Notes: generated by a model from the letters alone, not told the origin. A stretch of 40,726 bases of DNA from HyVt-337 sp964428895 (GCA_964428895.1 CAYRZU010000027.1:1-40726), one strand, 5' to 3'. Shown: positions 7,798-16,493, counted from the first letter of the stretch. Translations and numbers: made by a program.

Positions 7798-9005
7798 GTC
7801 AGTCGCCCCGTGAGCATGAGGGTCTCAACAACCTGACCGGCCGAGACGCTCGACTCGCCGGCGGGGATGATGAAGAAGCCATCGGCCATCGAGACCGACC
7901 GCAAGTCGGCCGACCCGTGGTAGTCGACCGACTCGACCGCCCCGTCCGGCCGCACGCGACACGGCACGTATTCCGTGCGATCGGCCTTGCGACGCTTGTG
8001 GGCCGCCGCCAGCAGGCGCGACTCGTGGGGGCCCGGCCCGCCCAGGCCGCTCATGACCCGCACCGCCCGCAGTACGAACAGATGGAATGTTACGAACGCC
8101 GACACCGGATTACCCGGCAGACCGAATACGATTCCGCCGGGACCGGATGCAAAGGTCACGGGCTTGCCCGGCTTGACCGCTACACGATCGAATCGGACCG
8201 AAAGCCCGCGATCGCCCAGGGCCTGGGCAACCACGTCGTAGTCGCCCACCGAGACGCCACCGGAGATCATCAGAATATCGCTGCTATCCAGCGCGCGGCC
8301 GATGGCAGCGGTCGTGGCGGTTAGATCGTCGGAGACACTCTCTCGGGCCGTCACGGTCAGCCCGTGCTGGGCCGCCAGCGCCGCCAACATGGGCCCGTTG
8401 GAGTTCATGATCTTGCCCGGGGCGATTGCCTTGGGATCATCGACGATTTCATCGCCGGTCGAGAGCACCGCCACCCGCGTCGGCCGGACCACCTCGACGT
8501 CCGTGATGCCACAGCCGATCAGCACACCGACGACGGCCGGATCAATCATCGTCCCGGCCGAGACGACCACGTCGCCGACCCGAACGTCCTCCCCCTGCCG
8601 GCAGATGTTGACGGCGGCGTCGGGGGTGTGAAGGTGAAGGTCGTCGCCGTCTTCATCGGCGCGTTCGATCATGACGACCTTGCCGGCGCCCGCCGGAACC
8701 GGCGCGCCGGTCATGACCTTGATGGCCGCCCCGGACGTCAGTGCCTCAGTGGGCACGACCCCGGCGGGAACGCGTTCGATCACCCGGTAGTCGGGCCCAT
8801 CGTCGCCGGCGCAGATCGCGTAGCCGTCCATCGCGGATTTGTCGAACGGGGGCAGGTCGAGTCGTGACGTTTGGTCAGCGGCCACCACGCGGCCGAGCGC
8901 ATCACGAACGGCCACGGTTTCCGTCGGAAGCTTCACCTCCGCTAGCGCGTCGTCGAGGATCTGCAGCGCCGAAGCCAGGGGGATCATGTCGCTGAGTTTA
9001 CTCAT
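7794..9005 (-). CDS. moeA: Molybdopterin molybdenumtransferase MoeA
   Basis: MoeA inserts molybdate (or tungstate) into adenylylated molybdopterin. The 403-residue protein has the expected order: DLPPFDKSAMDGYAI near residue 50, VMTGAPVPAGA near 95, the MoCF_biosynth domain with VAVLSTGDEIV and ISGGVSVGDYD, then FGLPGNPVSAFVTF, and a C-terminal beta domain. The start at 9005 overlaps the 3' end of the MobB::ModE gene by 8 nt; the in-frame ATG at 9062 would add an unconserved peptide inside that gene. It follows the metal-responsive ModE-like protein and precedes moaA in the operon. Confidence 0.94.
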   Translation of the reverse strand: MSKLSDMIPLASALQILDDALAEVKLPTETVAVRDALGRVVAADQTSRLDLPPFDKSAMDGYAICAGDDGPDYRVIERVPAGVVPTEALTSGAAIKVMTGAPVPAGAGKVVMIERADEDGDDLHLHTPDAAVNICRQGEDVRVGDVVVSAGTMIDPAVVGVLIGCGITDVEVVRPTRVAVLSTGDEIVDDPKAIAPGKIMNSNGPMLAALAAQHGLTVTARESVSDDLTATTAAIGRALDSSDILMISGGVSVGDYDVVAQALGDRGLSVRFDRVAVKPGKPVTFASGPGGIVFGLPGNPVSAFVTFHLFVLRAVRVMSGLGGPGPHESRLLAAAHKRRKADRTEYVPCRVRPDGAVESVDYHGSADLRSVSMADGFFIIPAGESSVSAGQVVETLMLTGRLT

Positions 9006-9816
9006 GGGGCTCTTTCTGCTCATACAGGTCGCTGAACCGCTGGTCGGCAAAGTCGGCGACATCGCGGTTGAGCTGCTGGAAAACGCTCAGGGCGTGTCGG
9101 CCGTGATCGGTCAGGGCCGTGCCACCACCGGTGGCCCCGCCGGTTTGGCGGGCCACGAGCGCCTCGCCCACGTGCGCCTCGGCCGTTCGGAGCAGTTGCC
9201 ACGCATAGCGATAGCTCATCTTGACGTCTTTGGCCGCGGCCGTCAGCGTGCCGAGCTGATCGATGGCGGCCAGCAGCCGTCCGATGCCGGACCCGAACAC
9301 CCGCTTGCCATCGGCCTCGAACCAAACCTTGGTCCGCACCTCCGGCCCGCCGGCGACCACGCGCTGATGGCGCGCCAACACGCCGACAACCTTCCTCCGC
9401 AACGCCGCGGGCACCCGCGCGCGCGTCAGGGCCTTTCGCCATTCCGTCGGCGTGCTATCGGCGCACACGCAGAGGTCAGCTGCCGCGCGAAGAGCGGCGG
9501 CGTCGGCCCGCATGGCGCGTCGACCGGGCTGGGCGTCGATGTAGATCGTCACGTCGCCCCGACCCTCGTGGGCCCAGCCGTTGTATTCGACCACCACGTG
9601 CTTGGCCCGCTGGCGAGCGCCGGTGACGAATCGACTCAGTTCGCCTTCGTTCCGAAAGTAGTTGGGCTGCTTGTGGGACTTGGGTTTCCCGTGACCGCAC
9701 TTGGCGTAGACGCTGTTGGGCAGGACCGCGCAGAGACGATTGGCGACGGTGGTCTTGCCGACGTGTCGTCCGGCGCCGCCGATCACCCACAGCATGGCTT
9801 GTTTCGCCTTGGCCAT
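8998..9816 (-). CDS. MobB-like P-loop NTPase fused to a ModE-type DNA-binding domain
   Basis: The 272-residue protein has two parts. Residues ~1-160 resemble a MobB-like NTPase: a Walker A loop at the N-terminus (IGGAGRHVGKTT, residues ~12-23) and VVVEYNGWAHEG as a probable second strand. Residues ~170-262 match the winged helix of ModE, the molybdate-responsive repressor: GSGIGRLLAAIDQLGTLTAA, then SYRYAWQLLRTAE, VARQTGGATGGGTALT. No C-terminal molybdate-binding (Mop) domains follow. It lies between mobA and moeA, 4 nt after mobA. The domain pairing suggests a protein that senses cofactor or GTP status and regulates this operon, or a MobB with a DNA-anchoring module. Function is inferred; homology of the N-terminal half is less certain than that of the C-terminal half. 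Confidence 0.75.
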   Translation of the reverse strand: MAKAKQAMLWVIGGAGRHVGKTTVANRLCAVLPNSVYAKCGHGKPKSHKQPNYFRNEGELSRFVTGARQRAKHVVVEYNGWAHEGRGDVTIYIDAQPGRRAMRADAAALRAAADLCVCADSTPTEWRKALTRARVPAALRRKVVGVLARHQRVVAGGPEVRTKVWFEADGKRVFGSGIGRLLAAIDQLGTLTAAAKDVKMSYRYAWQLLRTAEAHVGEALVARQTGGATGGGTALTDHGRHALSVFQQLNRDVADFADQRFSDLYEQKEPHE

Positions 9817-9820
9817 ACGC

Positions 9821-10405
9821 TCAGCCTTGTTCGGACTGGAAGCGCTGCCAGTCCTCGGGCGTATTGATGTTCACGAACGGTCCGTCGTCAGCGAACTCTA
9901 CCGGCCGGGCGCCCAAAGACTGCCACAGCCGCTTCACGGAACGCTCGCCGCCGTCCAAGGCGGCGGAAATGCGGTCGAGGCAGCCATTATGCACGACCGA
10001 ACATAACGGATGCCAAAAAAAACCGCCGGTCTGGGCAACGACGACCGGGGCATCCCCAGTTCGATGGGCGTCAATCAATGCGATCATCTCAGCTGCGCCA
10101 TAGCGCGGCGTGTCGCACGGAGCCAGCACCGTCGCTTCGGCCCGGTCGGCAAGCTCGGCCAGGGCGGCTTCGATGCCCGCCAGCGGCCCCAGCCCGGTCC
10201 GGCGGTCCCCGATAATGCGCACGCCGCAATCGCGATAGGGCGCCGGGTCGTTGGCGACGATCAGCACGTCCGCCACGCCGGCGCGATGAAACTGATCGAT
10301 CAGGCGTTGGATAATGGTCGCCGCCCCCTCAACGGGCAGCGCGCCCTTGGCGGCGCCGCCCAGTCGGGCCGCGGCCCCGCCGGCGATGATGGCGCCCGCG
10401 ATCAC
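9821..10405 (-). CDS. mobA: Molybdenum cofactor guanylyltransferase MobA
   Basis: MobA attaches GMP to Mo-molybdopterin, giving the (bis-)MGD form used by formate dehydrogenases. The ~194-residue protein begins with the nucleotide-binding signature GAIIAGGAAARLGGAAKGAL. It continues with GLGPLAGIEAAL near residue 70, LAPCDTPRY near 95 and the C-terminal FVNINTPEDW. The start is GTG: the codon at 10405 overlaps the preceding stop as GTGA, while a second GTG directly before it (10408) is also possible. Close coupling with its neighbours supports a role in maturing FdhA. Confidence 0.92.
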   Translation of the reverse strand: MIAGAIIAGGAAARLGGAAKGALPVEGAATIIQRLIDQFHRAGVADVLIVANDPAPYRDCGVRIIGDRRTGLGPLAGIEAALAELADRAEATVLAPCDTPRYGAAEMIALIDAHRTGDAPVVVAQTGGFFWHPLCSVVHNGCLDRISAALDGGERSVKRLWQSLGARPVEFADDGPFVNINTPEDWQRFQSEQG

Positions 10406-11232
10406 CACGCCTCCGGGAAGGCGGCGTTGGTGAACATGGCTTCGACCTTGGCCTTGTGACGCCGCTCGACTTCGGCCAGCCCTTCCAGCAGCTCGCGTTC
10501 CGGCCCGGCCGGGTAGAGCTTGGCCCAGTTCTCGTACATGTCGACGGCGAGCTTTTCCTTGTTGGCCGCCAGCAGGAACGCGTCGGCCGGCGAGATCGTT
10601 TCGGTGAAATCCGGCACGCCGAAGCTCTCGACAATCGCGCCGGTGTCGGTGTGACCCTCGGGAAGTGTCCGGTCGCCGCTACGGAACTCCTCCAGCAATC
10701 GCTTGTGTTCCTCCTCGTCCCGCATGAGTGATTCCAGGGCCTCTTGGCTGACCGGATCAGAGACGCTTTCGGCGGCGCGACGGTAGAAGGCGGCGGCGGC
10801 CTCCTCGTTGGCGACGGCGCGATCGATGATGGAACCGAGCTGCTCGTCGGGCGCGCCGGCCCGGGCGGCGTCGCGCGCCGCCAGGATGGCGGTCAGCCGG
10901 CTGACCAGGGCCGCGGCGTCGACGGGCTTATCCAGCAGCGCCTCGACGTTGAGGGCCTCCGCCGAGCCGAAGGTGCGATCCCAGCCCGACCGGTCCAGGT
11001 CGATCACCAGCAGCACCGGTATGCCAAGGGGCCCGCTGCCCCGGGCGAGTTGGAGCTGTTGTTGGGCGGCCGTAAAGCCGGCGGCGTCGGTCGCCAGCAC
11101 AATCGCGTCGGCGGACGCACTGCCGAAGGTGGCAGCCTCGCCGGCGGCGACGTCCCATCCGCCGTCCGTCAGCGCAGCAGAAACAGCTTCGAAGGACTCT
11201 CCGACCGTATCGACGATCAAGATGGCGGCCAT
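10402..11232 (-). CDS. Receiver-like domain fused to a rubrerythrin-type di-iron domain
   Basis: The 276-residue protein is a two-domain fusion. Residues ~1-120 look like a CheY receiver fold: AAILIVDTVGESF as strand 1, GIPVLLVIDL as strand 4, and a KP motif in LLDKPVDAAALVSRL. Strand 3 (ADAIVLATDAAG) does not place an Asp at the usual phosphoacceptor spot, so it is probably a pseudo-receiver. Residues ~130-270 are ferritin-like. Two helix pairs carry NEEAAAAFYRRA with DEEEHKRL (ExxH) and NKEKLAVDMY with VERRHKAK (ExxH), enough ligands for a di-iron site. The start at 11232 has GGGAG 6 nt upstream; the ATG at 11238 is too close to it. It sits directly after fdhA, suggesting oxygen/peroxide protection or sensing for the enzyme. 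The role is inference. Confidence 0.75.
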   Translation of the reverse strand: MAAILIVDTVGESFEAVSAALTDGGWDVAAGEAATFGSASADAIVLATDAAGFTAAQQQLQLARGSGPLGIPVLLVIDLDRSGWDRTFGSAEALNVEALLDKPVDAAALVSRLTAILAARDAARAGAPDEQLGSIIDRAVANEEAAAAFYRRAAESVSDPVSQEALESLMRDEEEHKRLLEEFRSGDRTLPEGHTDTGAIVESFGVPDFTETISPADAFLLAANKEKLAVDMYENWAKLYPAGPERELLEGLAEVERRHKAKVEAMFTNAAFPEAW

Positions 11233-11247
11233 GGGCATCTCCCGTCG

Positions 11248-13950
11248 TTACGCCTGCTCAACCTTGGCGGCGCAGCACTTGTATTCGGCAGTGCGCGTGA
11301 TGTTGTCGAAGGCGTCGTTGGTCAGCCGGTTGGTGGCGGCCTCGACGAAGTGGAACGGCATCCACAGCGCGCCAGGGCGGACCTTATCGGCGGCGTGGAC
11401 GTCGACCACCAGCGATCCGCGGCGGGTACTCACGCGGGCCTTCCCGCCGTCGGTTAGGCCGAGCTTGGCAACGTCGTCAGCATGCATCTCCACGAAATTG
11501 GCGTTCTGCTTCTGACTGATCGGGCCGCTCTTGCGCGTCATGTTGCCGATGTTGTAGTTGTAGAGCGTTCGCCCGGTGGACAGGACGAACGGGTAGTCGT
11601 CGTCGGGCACCTCAGCCGGCGGGCGGAACTTGATCACGTGCATCAGCCCCTTGCCGCGGGTGAATCGGCCCTGGTGGAGGAACATCGTGCCGGGATGCTC
11701 GGGCGTGGGGCACGGCCACTGCAGGCCGACGTCGCAATTCCGCTCGAAGCTCATGCCGCCGTAGCTAGGGGTCAGGCTGGCCATCTCGTCGAAGACGTCC
11801 GACGCGCTGGCGTATTCCATGGGATAGCCCATCGCGGCAGAGACATCGCAGATGATCTGCCAGTCGGGACGGGCCTGGCCCGGCGGGTCGAGGGCCTTGC
11901 GAATGAGCTGCACGCGGCGCTCGGAATTGGTGAAGGTGCCTTCCTTCTCGGCGAAGCACGTGGCCGGCAGGACCACATCGGCGAGCTTGGCGGTCTCGGA
12001 CATGAAGATCTCCTGGACTACCATGAACTCGAGCTTCTTGAGGCTTTCGATGACCTTGGCTTGGTTGGGCTCGGAGAGGACGGGATCTTCGCCGAGGACG
12101 TAGAAGCCTTTGAGCACGCCCTCGCCGGCCTTTTCGACGAAGTCGGTCACGCGGCCGCCGACGTTGGTGGGGATCTCCACGCCCCAGGCCGAGCCGAACT
12201 TCTCGCGGACGGCCGGGTCGGCTACCTTCTGATAGCCGGGGAAGACGGTGTGGATGGCGCCCATGTCGCAGCCGCCCTGGACGTTGTTCTGCCCGCGGAG
12301 GGGATTGACGCCGGAGGAGGCCTTGCCGATGTGGCCGGTCAGCATGGCCAGATTCGCCAGGTTCTGAACGTTCTCGGTGCCGCAGGTGTGCTCGGTGATG
12401 CCGAGCGTGTAGAAGATCGACGAGGGGCTGCCGGTGGCGTACATCTCGGCGGCGGTGCGGATGTCGTCGGCCGAAACGCCGCAGGTGCGGGCGGCTTCAT
12501 CTGGATGATAGCCTTTGAGGTTCTCGCGGAACTCGTCGAAGTTCTCGCAGCGCTCATCGACGAAGGCTTGGTCGTGCAAGCCCTGCTCGATGAGGTGGTT
12601 CATCATCGCGTTGATGAGGTAATTGTCCGTGCCGGGGATGTGCTGGATGTGCACGTCGGCGTGGCGGGCCATCCAGGTCTTGCGAGGGTCGCAGACCACC
12701 ACCTTGGCCCCGCGGCGGATGGCCTTCTTCATCTCCATGCCGATGATCGGGTGCGCGTCGGTGGGGTTCGACCCGATGATGAAGAAGGTGTCGACGTCTT
12801 TGACCTCGCCGATGGAGTTGGTCATCGCCCCCGAGCCGAAGGCCGAGGCCAACCCCGCCACCGTTGGCGCGTGGCAGGTGGTGGCGCACTGGTCGACGTT
12901 GTTGGTCTTGCCGGCCGTCCGCGCAATCTTCTGCATCAGGAAGTTTTCTTCGTTGGAGCAGCGGCAGGAACTCAGGAACGCCAGGCCGTCCGGGCCGTGC
13001 TGCTCGCCGAGCTCGGCCAGGCGCTTGCCGGCCAGCGTGAGCGCTTCATCCCACGACGCTTCGCGGAACTCGCCGTTCTCGCGGATCAGCGGCACGGTTA
13101 GCCGTTCGGGCGAGTGAACAAAGTGGAAGCCAAAGCGGCCCTTGACGCACAGGTTGCCGTCGTTGGGCAGACAGCCCGGTTCGCTGGTAATGCGGACGAT
13201 GCGGTTGGTGGCGGGATTGACGTTCAGGTCGAGCTGACAGCCCACGCCACAATAGGTGCAGGTGGTGCGGACCTTGGTGAGGTCCTTGGCGCGGCCTTGG
13301 CCGACGGCTTCGCGCTCCCACAGGGCGCCGGTGGGGCAGGCGCTAACGCACAGCCCGCAGATTTCGCAGGTGGTGTCGTTGAGGGGCAAATCGAACGCGG
13401 TAGACACCTGCACGTCCAGGGCCCGGCCTTTGAGGGTCAGCGCCTCGGCCATTTCGACTTCCCCGCAGACCTTCACGCAGCGCTGGCATCGCACGCACTT
13501 GGACGGGTCGTAGATGATTCCCTTGTGGCCGACGGTGTAGGTGTCGGCCGGTTCGGAGGCGGTTTCCAACGAAGCGAATCGCTCCTCGCAGGCTTGGTAG
13601 CGGTAGGCATAGTCCTGCAGCAGGCAGTCGCCGTCGGCGTCGCAGGTGGTGCAGCAGATGTTGTGCTCGCTGAGCAGCAGTTCCAGCGTGGTCTTGCGCG
13701 AGCGGACGACGGCCTCGGATTCGGTTTGGACGATCATGCCCGGCTCGGCCAGGCGCGTGCAGGCCGTATGCAGGCCCGCCTGACCGTCGATCTCCACCAG
13801 GCACAGTCGACACGCGCCGGTGGGCGTCAGCCGCGGGTCGTTGCACAGGTGCGGAATATCGATGCCATTGGCCAGGGCCGCAGCCAGGATAGTGGTCCCG
13901 GCTTCGGTCGCGACCGACGTGTCGTTGATTGTGAACGTAATGTCAGCCAT
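11248..13950 (-). CDS. fdhA: Formate dehydrogenase catalytic subunit (FdhA), Mo/W-bis-MGD, complex-I-type N-terminus
   Basis: The 900-residue enzyme oxidises formate to CO2 or the reverse. It has a NuoG-like N-terminus: [2Fe-2S] ligands C36, C47, C50, C64; a HisCys3 cluster H96, C100, C103, C109; two ferredoxin clusters C152-C162 and C195-C205; then the molybdopterin-domain cluster C231, C234, C238, C268. The active-site metal ligand is cysteine (C359 in QCATTCHAPTVAG, codon TGC) rather than selenocysteine, followed by the catalytic His. The C-terminal domain binds bis-MGD (LSTGRTLYNYNIGNMT). It lies 30 nt after the NuoF-like gene, and the three subunits should form an NAD(P)-linked complex, possibly electron-bifurcating. 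Mo versus W cannot be read from sequence. Confidence 0.94.
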   Translation of the reverse strand: MADITFTINDTSVATEAGTTILAAALANGIDIPHLCNDPRLTPTGACRLCLVEIDGQAGLHTACTRLAEPGMIVQTESEAVVRSRKTTLELLLSEHNICCTTCDADGDCLLQDYAYRYQACEERFASLETASEPADTYTVGHKGIIYDPSKCVRCQRCVKVCGEVEMAEALTLKGRALDVQVSTAFDLPLNDTTCEICGLCVSACPTGALWEREAVGQGRAKDLTKVRTTCTYCGVGCQLDLNVNPATNRIVRITSEPGCLPNDGNLCVKGRFGFHFVHSPERLTVPLIRENGEFREASWDEALTLAGKRLAELGEQHGPDGLAFLSSCRCSNEENFLMQKIARTAGKTNNVDQCATTCHAPTVAGLASAFGSGAMTNSIGEVKDVDTFFIIGSNPTDAHPIIGMEMKKAIRRGAKVVVCDPRKTWMARHADVHIQHIPGTDNYLINAMMNHLIEQGLHDQAFVDERCENFDEFRENLKGYHPDEAARTCGVSADDIRTAAEMYATGSPSSIFYTLGITEHTCGTENVQNLANLAMLTGHIGKASSGVNPLRGQNNVQGGCDMGAIHTVFPGYQKVADPAVREKFGSAWGVEIPTNVGGRVTDFVEKAGEGVLKGFYVLGEDPVLSEPNQAKVIESLKKLEFMVVQEIFMSETAKLADVVLPATCFAEKEGTFTNSERRVQLIRKALDPPGQARPDWQIICDVSAAMGYPMEYASASDVFDEMASLTPSYGGMSFERNCDVGLQWPCPTPEHPGTMFLHQGRFTRGKGLMHVIKFRPPAEVPDDDYPFVLSTGRTLYNYNIGNMTRKSGPISQKQNANFVEMHADDVAKLGLTDGGKARVSTRRGSLVVDVHAADKVRPGALWMPFHFVEAATNRLTNDAFDNITRTAEYKCCAAKVEQA

Positions 13951-13980
13951 TGGCTTTCGCCTTCCTTGCGGGGTTCGTCT

Positions 13981-15834
13981 CTAGGCTGTGGCCACCGCGT
14001 CAAACGGGCACGTCTCGCGACAGATGCCGCAGGTGATGCACTTGTTCTGATCGATCTCGGCCGGGACCTTCTTGGCGCCGCCGGTGATCGCGCCCGAGGG
14101 ACAGACCTTGACGCATCGGCCACACGCCTTGCACGTCTCGGTCTCGACCACGAACGTGGTCAGCTTCTTGCACACGCCAGCTGGGCACTTGTGGTCGGTC
14201 ACGTGGGCGTCGTATTCGGCGCGGAAGTATCGCAGCGTGGTCAGCACGGGGTTGGGCGCGGTTTGGCCGAGCCCGCACAGTGCCCCGGCCTTGATCTCGG
14301 CGGCCAGGCTGTCCAGCTCGTCCAGATCCTCGGCCTGGCCTTCGCCGTCGCAGATGCGCTGCAGCATGTCCAGCATGTGGCGGGTGCCCACGCGGCACGG
14401 TACACACTTGCCGCACGATTCGCTCTGGGTGAACTCCAGGAAGAACCGCGCCACGTCGACCATGCAGGTTCGCTCGTCCATGACCACGAGCCCGCCCGAG
14501 CCCATGATGGCGCCGATGTCCTTGACGGAGTCGTAATCGAGCGGCAGATCCAGGAACTCGCCCGGCACGCAGCCGCCGGAGGGCCCGCCCATCTGGACGG
14601 CCTTGAACTCGCGATCCCCGCCGATGCCGCCACCGACGTCGAAGACGATCTCTTGCAAGGTCGCGCCCATGGGCACTTCCACCAGCCCGGTGTTGCGGAC
14701 CTTGCCGGCCAGGGCGAACACCTTGGTGCCCTTGCTACCGTCGGTGCCGACCGCCGCATAGGCGCCCGCGCCGGCGGCGATGATGCCCGGGACGTTGGCC
14801 AAGGTCTCGACGTTGTTGATGGTGGTGGGCTTGCCCATGTAGCCGGACTGGACCGGGAACGGCGGCCGCGGGCGCGGCATGCCTCGATGGCCTTCCAGCG
14901 AGGCGATCAAGGCGCTTTCCTCGCCGCAGACGAACGCGCCGGCGCCCTCGCGAAGTTCGATGTCGAAATCAAAGCCCGATCCGAGGATGTCCGAACCCAG
15001 CAAGCCGCACTGGCGGGCCTGGTTCAGGGCGAGCGTCATGTGCTCGACCGCGATGGGGTACTCCGCCCGGACGTAGATGAAGCCCTTGGCCGCACCGATG
15101 GCGAAGGCGGCGATGATCATGCCTTCGATCACCTGATGGGGCACGCCCTCCAGCAGCGCCCGATCCATGAAGGCGCCGGGGTCGCCCTCGTCGGCATTGC
15201 AGATCAGATACTTGTCCCCACCGTCGGTATCGCGACAGAGACCCCATTTCACGCCGGTGGGAAAACCCGCCCCGCCGCGACCCCGCAGGCCGGCCTCGCG
15301 GACCTCCTCAATGACCTTCTCGGCCGTCATCTCCGTCAGGGCCTTAGCGGCGGCGGCGTAGGTCCCGCGGGCGACGGCGTCCTCGATGCGCTGAGGGTCC
15401 ACGCGCCCGCACTGGGCCAGCACGTCTCGGGCCTGACCGGCGTAGAACGGGGCGTCCGAGAAGACCGTGCTCGGCTGGCCGTCCACCTTCTGGCAGAGGC
15501 GCTCGATGGGCTTGCCGCCAACGAGCGTGGTCTGGATGATCTCTTCAACGTCCTCGGGCTTGACGCCGCCATACAGGAAGTCTGCCGGTTCGACCACCAC
15601 CACCGGCGCCAAAGCGCACTGGCCGTGACAGCCCACGTCGACAACGGCGACCTCCGAGGCCAGGCCGGCCGCGGCGATCTGCTCGCGAAACGCCGCCGCC
15701 AACTCCGCGGCGCCCTTCGAGCGACAGCCGGTCATGCACACCAGCACCCGCGCCCGATACTGCTTCTCAGCCGCTTGCGCGTCGGCGCCGAAGCGCTCCA
15801 AGTCCGTTGGTCCTGACAATCGGGACTGACCCAT
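13981..15834 (-). CDS. nuoF: NuoF/HydB-like diaphorase subunit of the formate dehydrogenase
   Basis: The 617-residue flavoprotein passes electrons between FdhA and NAD(H). It has four parts. A thioredoxin-like [2Fe-2S] domain carries C33, C37, C69 and C73. The FMN/NADH domain contains GLRGRGGAGFPTGVKW and NADEGDPGAFMDR, with GAGAFVCGEESAL after. SLBB and [4Fe-4S] domains show ESCGKCVPCRVG. A C-terminal 2x[4Fe-4S] ferredoxin has CKACGRCVKVCPSGAI and CITCGICRETCPF. This layout equals HydB of NAD-linked/bifurcating hydrogenases and the diaphorase of formate dehydrogenases. GAGGGAA lies 6 nt before the ATG. The gap from the upstream NuoE-like gene is 12 nt. Confidence 0.94.
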   Translation of the reverse strand: MGQSRLSGPTDLERFGADAQAAEKQYRARVLVCMTGCRSKGAAELAAAFREQIAAAGLASEVAVVDVGCHGQCALAPVVVVEPADFLYGGVKPEDVEEIIQTTLVGGKPIERLCQKVDGQPSTVFSDAPFYAGQARDVLAQCGRVDPQRIEDAVARGTYAAAAKALTEMTAEKVIEEVREAGLRGRGGAGFPTGVKWGLCRDTDGGDKYLICNADEGDPGAFMDRALLEGVPHQVIEGMIIAAFAIGAAKGFIYVRAEYPIAVEHMTLALNQARQCGLLGSDILGSGFDFDIELREGAGAFVCGEESALIASLEGHRGMPRPRPPFPVQSGYMGKPTTINNVETLANVPGIIAAGAGAYAAVGTDGSKGTKVFALAGKVRNTGLVEVPMGATLQEIVFDVGGGIGGDREFKAVQMGGPSGGCVPGEFLDLPLDYDSVKDIGAIMGSGGLVVMDERTCMVDVARFFLEFTQSESCGKCVPCRVGTRHMLDMLQRICDGEGQAEDLDELDSLAAEIKAGALCGLGQTAPNPVLTTLRYFRAEYDAHVTDHKCPAGVCKKLTTFVVETETCKACGRCVKVCPSGAITGGAKKVPAEIDQNKCITCGICRETCPFDAVATA

Positions 15835-15846
15835 GAAGGTTCCCTC

Positions 15847-16359
15847 TTATTCGTACTGGTCGAGAATTTCGCTGATCTTGCTGGGGACGACCTCGCCGTA
15901 GTAGTCGTCGTTGACCATAATCACCGGCGCCAGGAAGCACGTGCCCAGGCAGGCGACGGTTTCGAACGTGAACCGCAGGTCGTCGGTGGTTTGGCCGTCG
16001 CCAACGCCCAGGGCGCGTTCGATGGCCTCGGAGACGTTCGTGCCGCGTTTGACGTGGCAGGCCGTCCCACGGCAGCAGCGGACCATGTGTCGCCCGCGCG
16101 GCGTGAGGTGGAACTGAGCGTAGAAGGTCGCCACGCCGAAAACGCGGCTGGCCGGTAGGCCCGTTCGCTCGCAGACAGCCAGGACCACGTCGCGGGGCAA
16201 GTACCCGTAGGCGTCCTGGATCTGCTGCAGTAAGGGAATGATATGACCCGACGTCACCGGGGACATCTGCTCGACGATCGCCATCGCCGGCGCGACATCC
16301 ACGGCCTCGGCCGTCAACATATCTCCAGCCTGGGTCGGATCTACTAGCTCGTTGGCCAC
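15847..16359 (-). CDS. nuoE: NuoE/HydC-like [2Fe-2S] subunit of the formate dehydrogenase
   Basis: This 170-residue thioredoxin-fold ferredoxin partners with the NuoF-like subunit. The [2Fe-2S] ligands fall in CCRGTACHVKRG (C96, C101) and VACLGTCFLAP (C137, C141), the NuoE spacing. The helical N-terminus includes LLQQIQDAYGYLP and FGVATFYAQFHL, both family motifs. It is the first gene of the formate/molybdopterin operon. The start is GTG at 16359 with a perfect AGGAGG 7 nt upstream (16367-16373), so strong initiation is expected. Confidence 0.93.
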   Translation of the reverse strand: MANELVDPTQAGDMLTAEAVDVAPAMAIVEQMSPVTSGHIIPLLQQIQDAYGYLPRDVVLAVCERTGLPASRVFGVATFYAQFHLTPRGRHMVRCCRGTACHVKRGTNVSEAIERALGVGDGQTTDDLRFTFETVACLGTCFLAPVIMVNDDYYGEVVPSKISEILDQYE

Positions 16360-16399
16360 GGTTAAGACCTCCTGAATACCTATCGAAGGGTGAACCAGC

Positions 16400-16429
16400 A
16401 GTCTACCGAGTCGGTCGCGGGCAACTCAA
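16400..16429 (-). promoter_or_regulatory. Candidate promoter of the formate dehydrogenase/molybdopterin operon
   Basis: On the minus strand TTGAGT (16424-16429), an 18-nt spacer and TAGACT (16400-16405) form a moderate sigma70-like pair. It would start transcription near 16393, giving a ~35-nt leader with AGGAGG before the GTG start of the NuoE-like gene. No clear operator palindrome is seen around it. Confidence 0.35.
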
Positions 16430-16493
16430 GGGCTATTCCGGCGAGGCCGGACGAGGTGTGGATTCTTTCACAACCCGATAGCGTGGATTGCCC

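Noticed and set aside
12871..12876. Selenocysteine in the formate dehydrogenase
   Set aside because: The codon at the metal-ligand position reads TGC (Cys359), not TGA, and no SECIS is needed.
11482..15816. Very long open frames (539 and 900 codons) on the plus strand opposite fdhA and nuoF
   Set aside because: They are antisense shadows of GC-rich genes; their translations are Gly/Ala/His/Asp-rich with no family motif, while the minus-strand products match full families.
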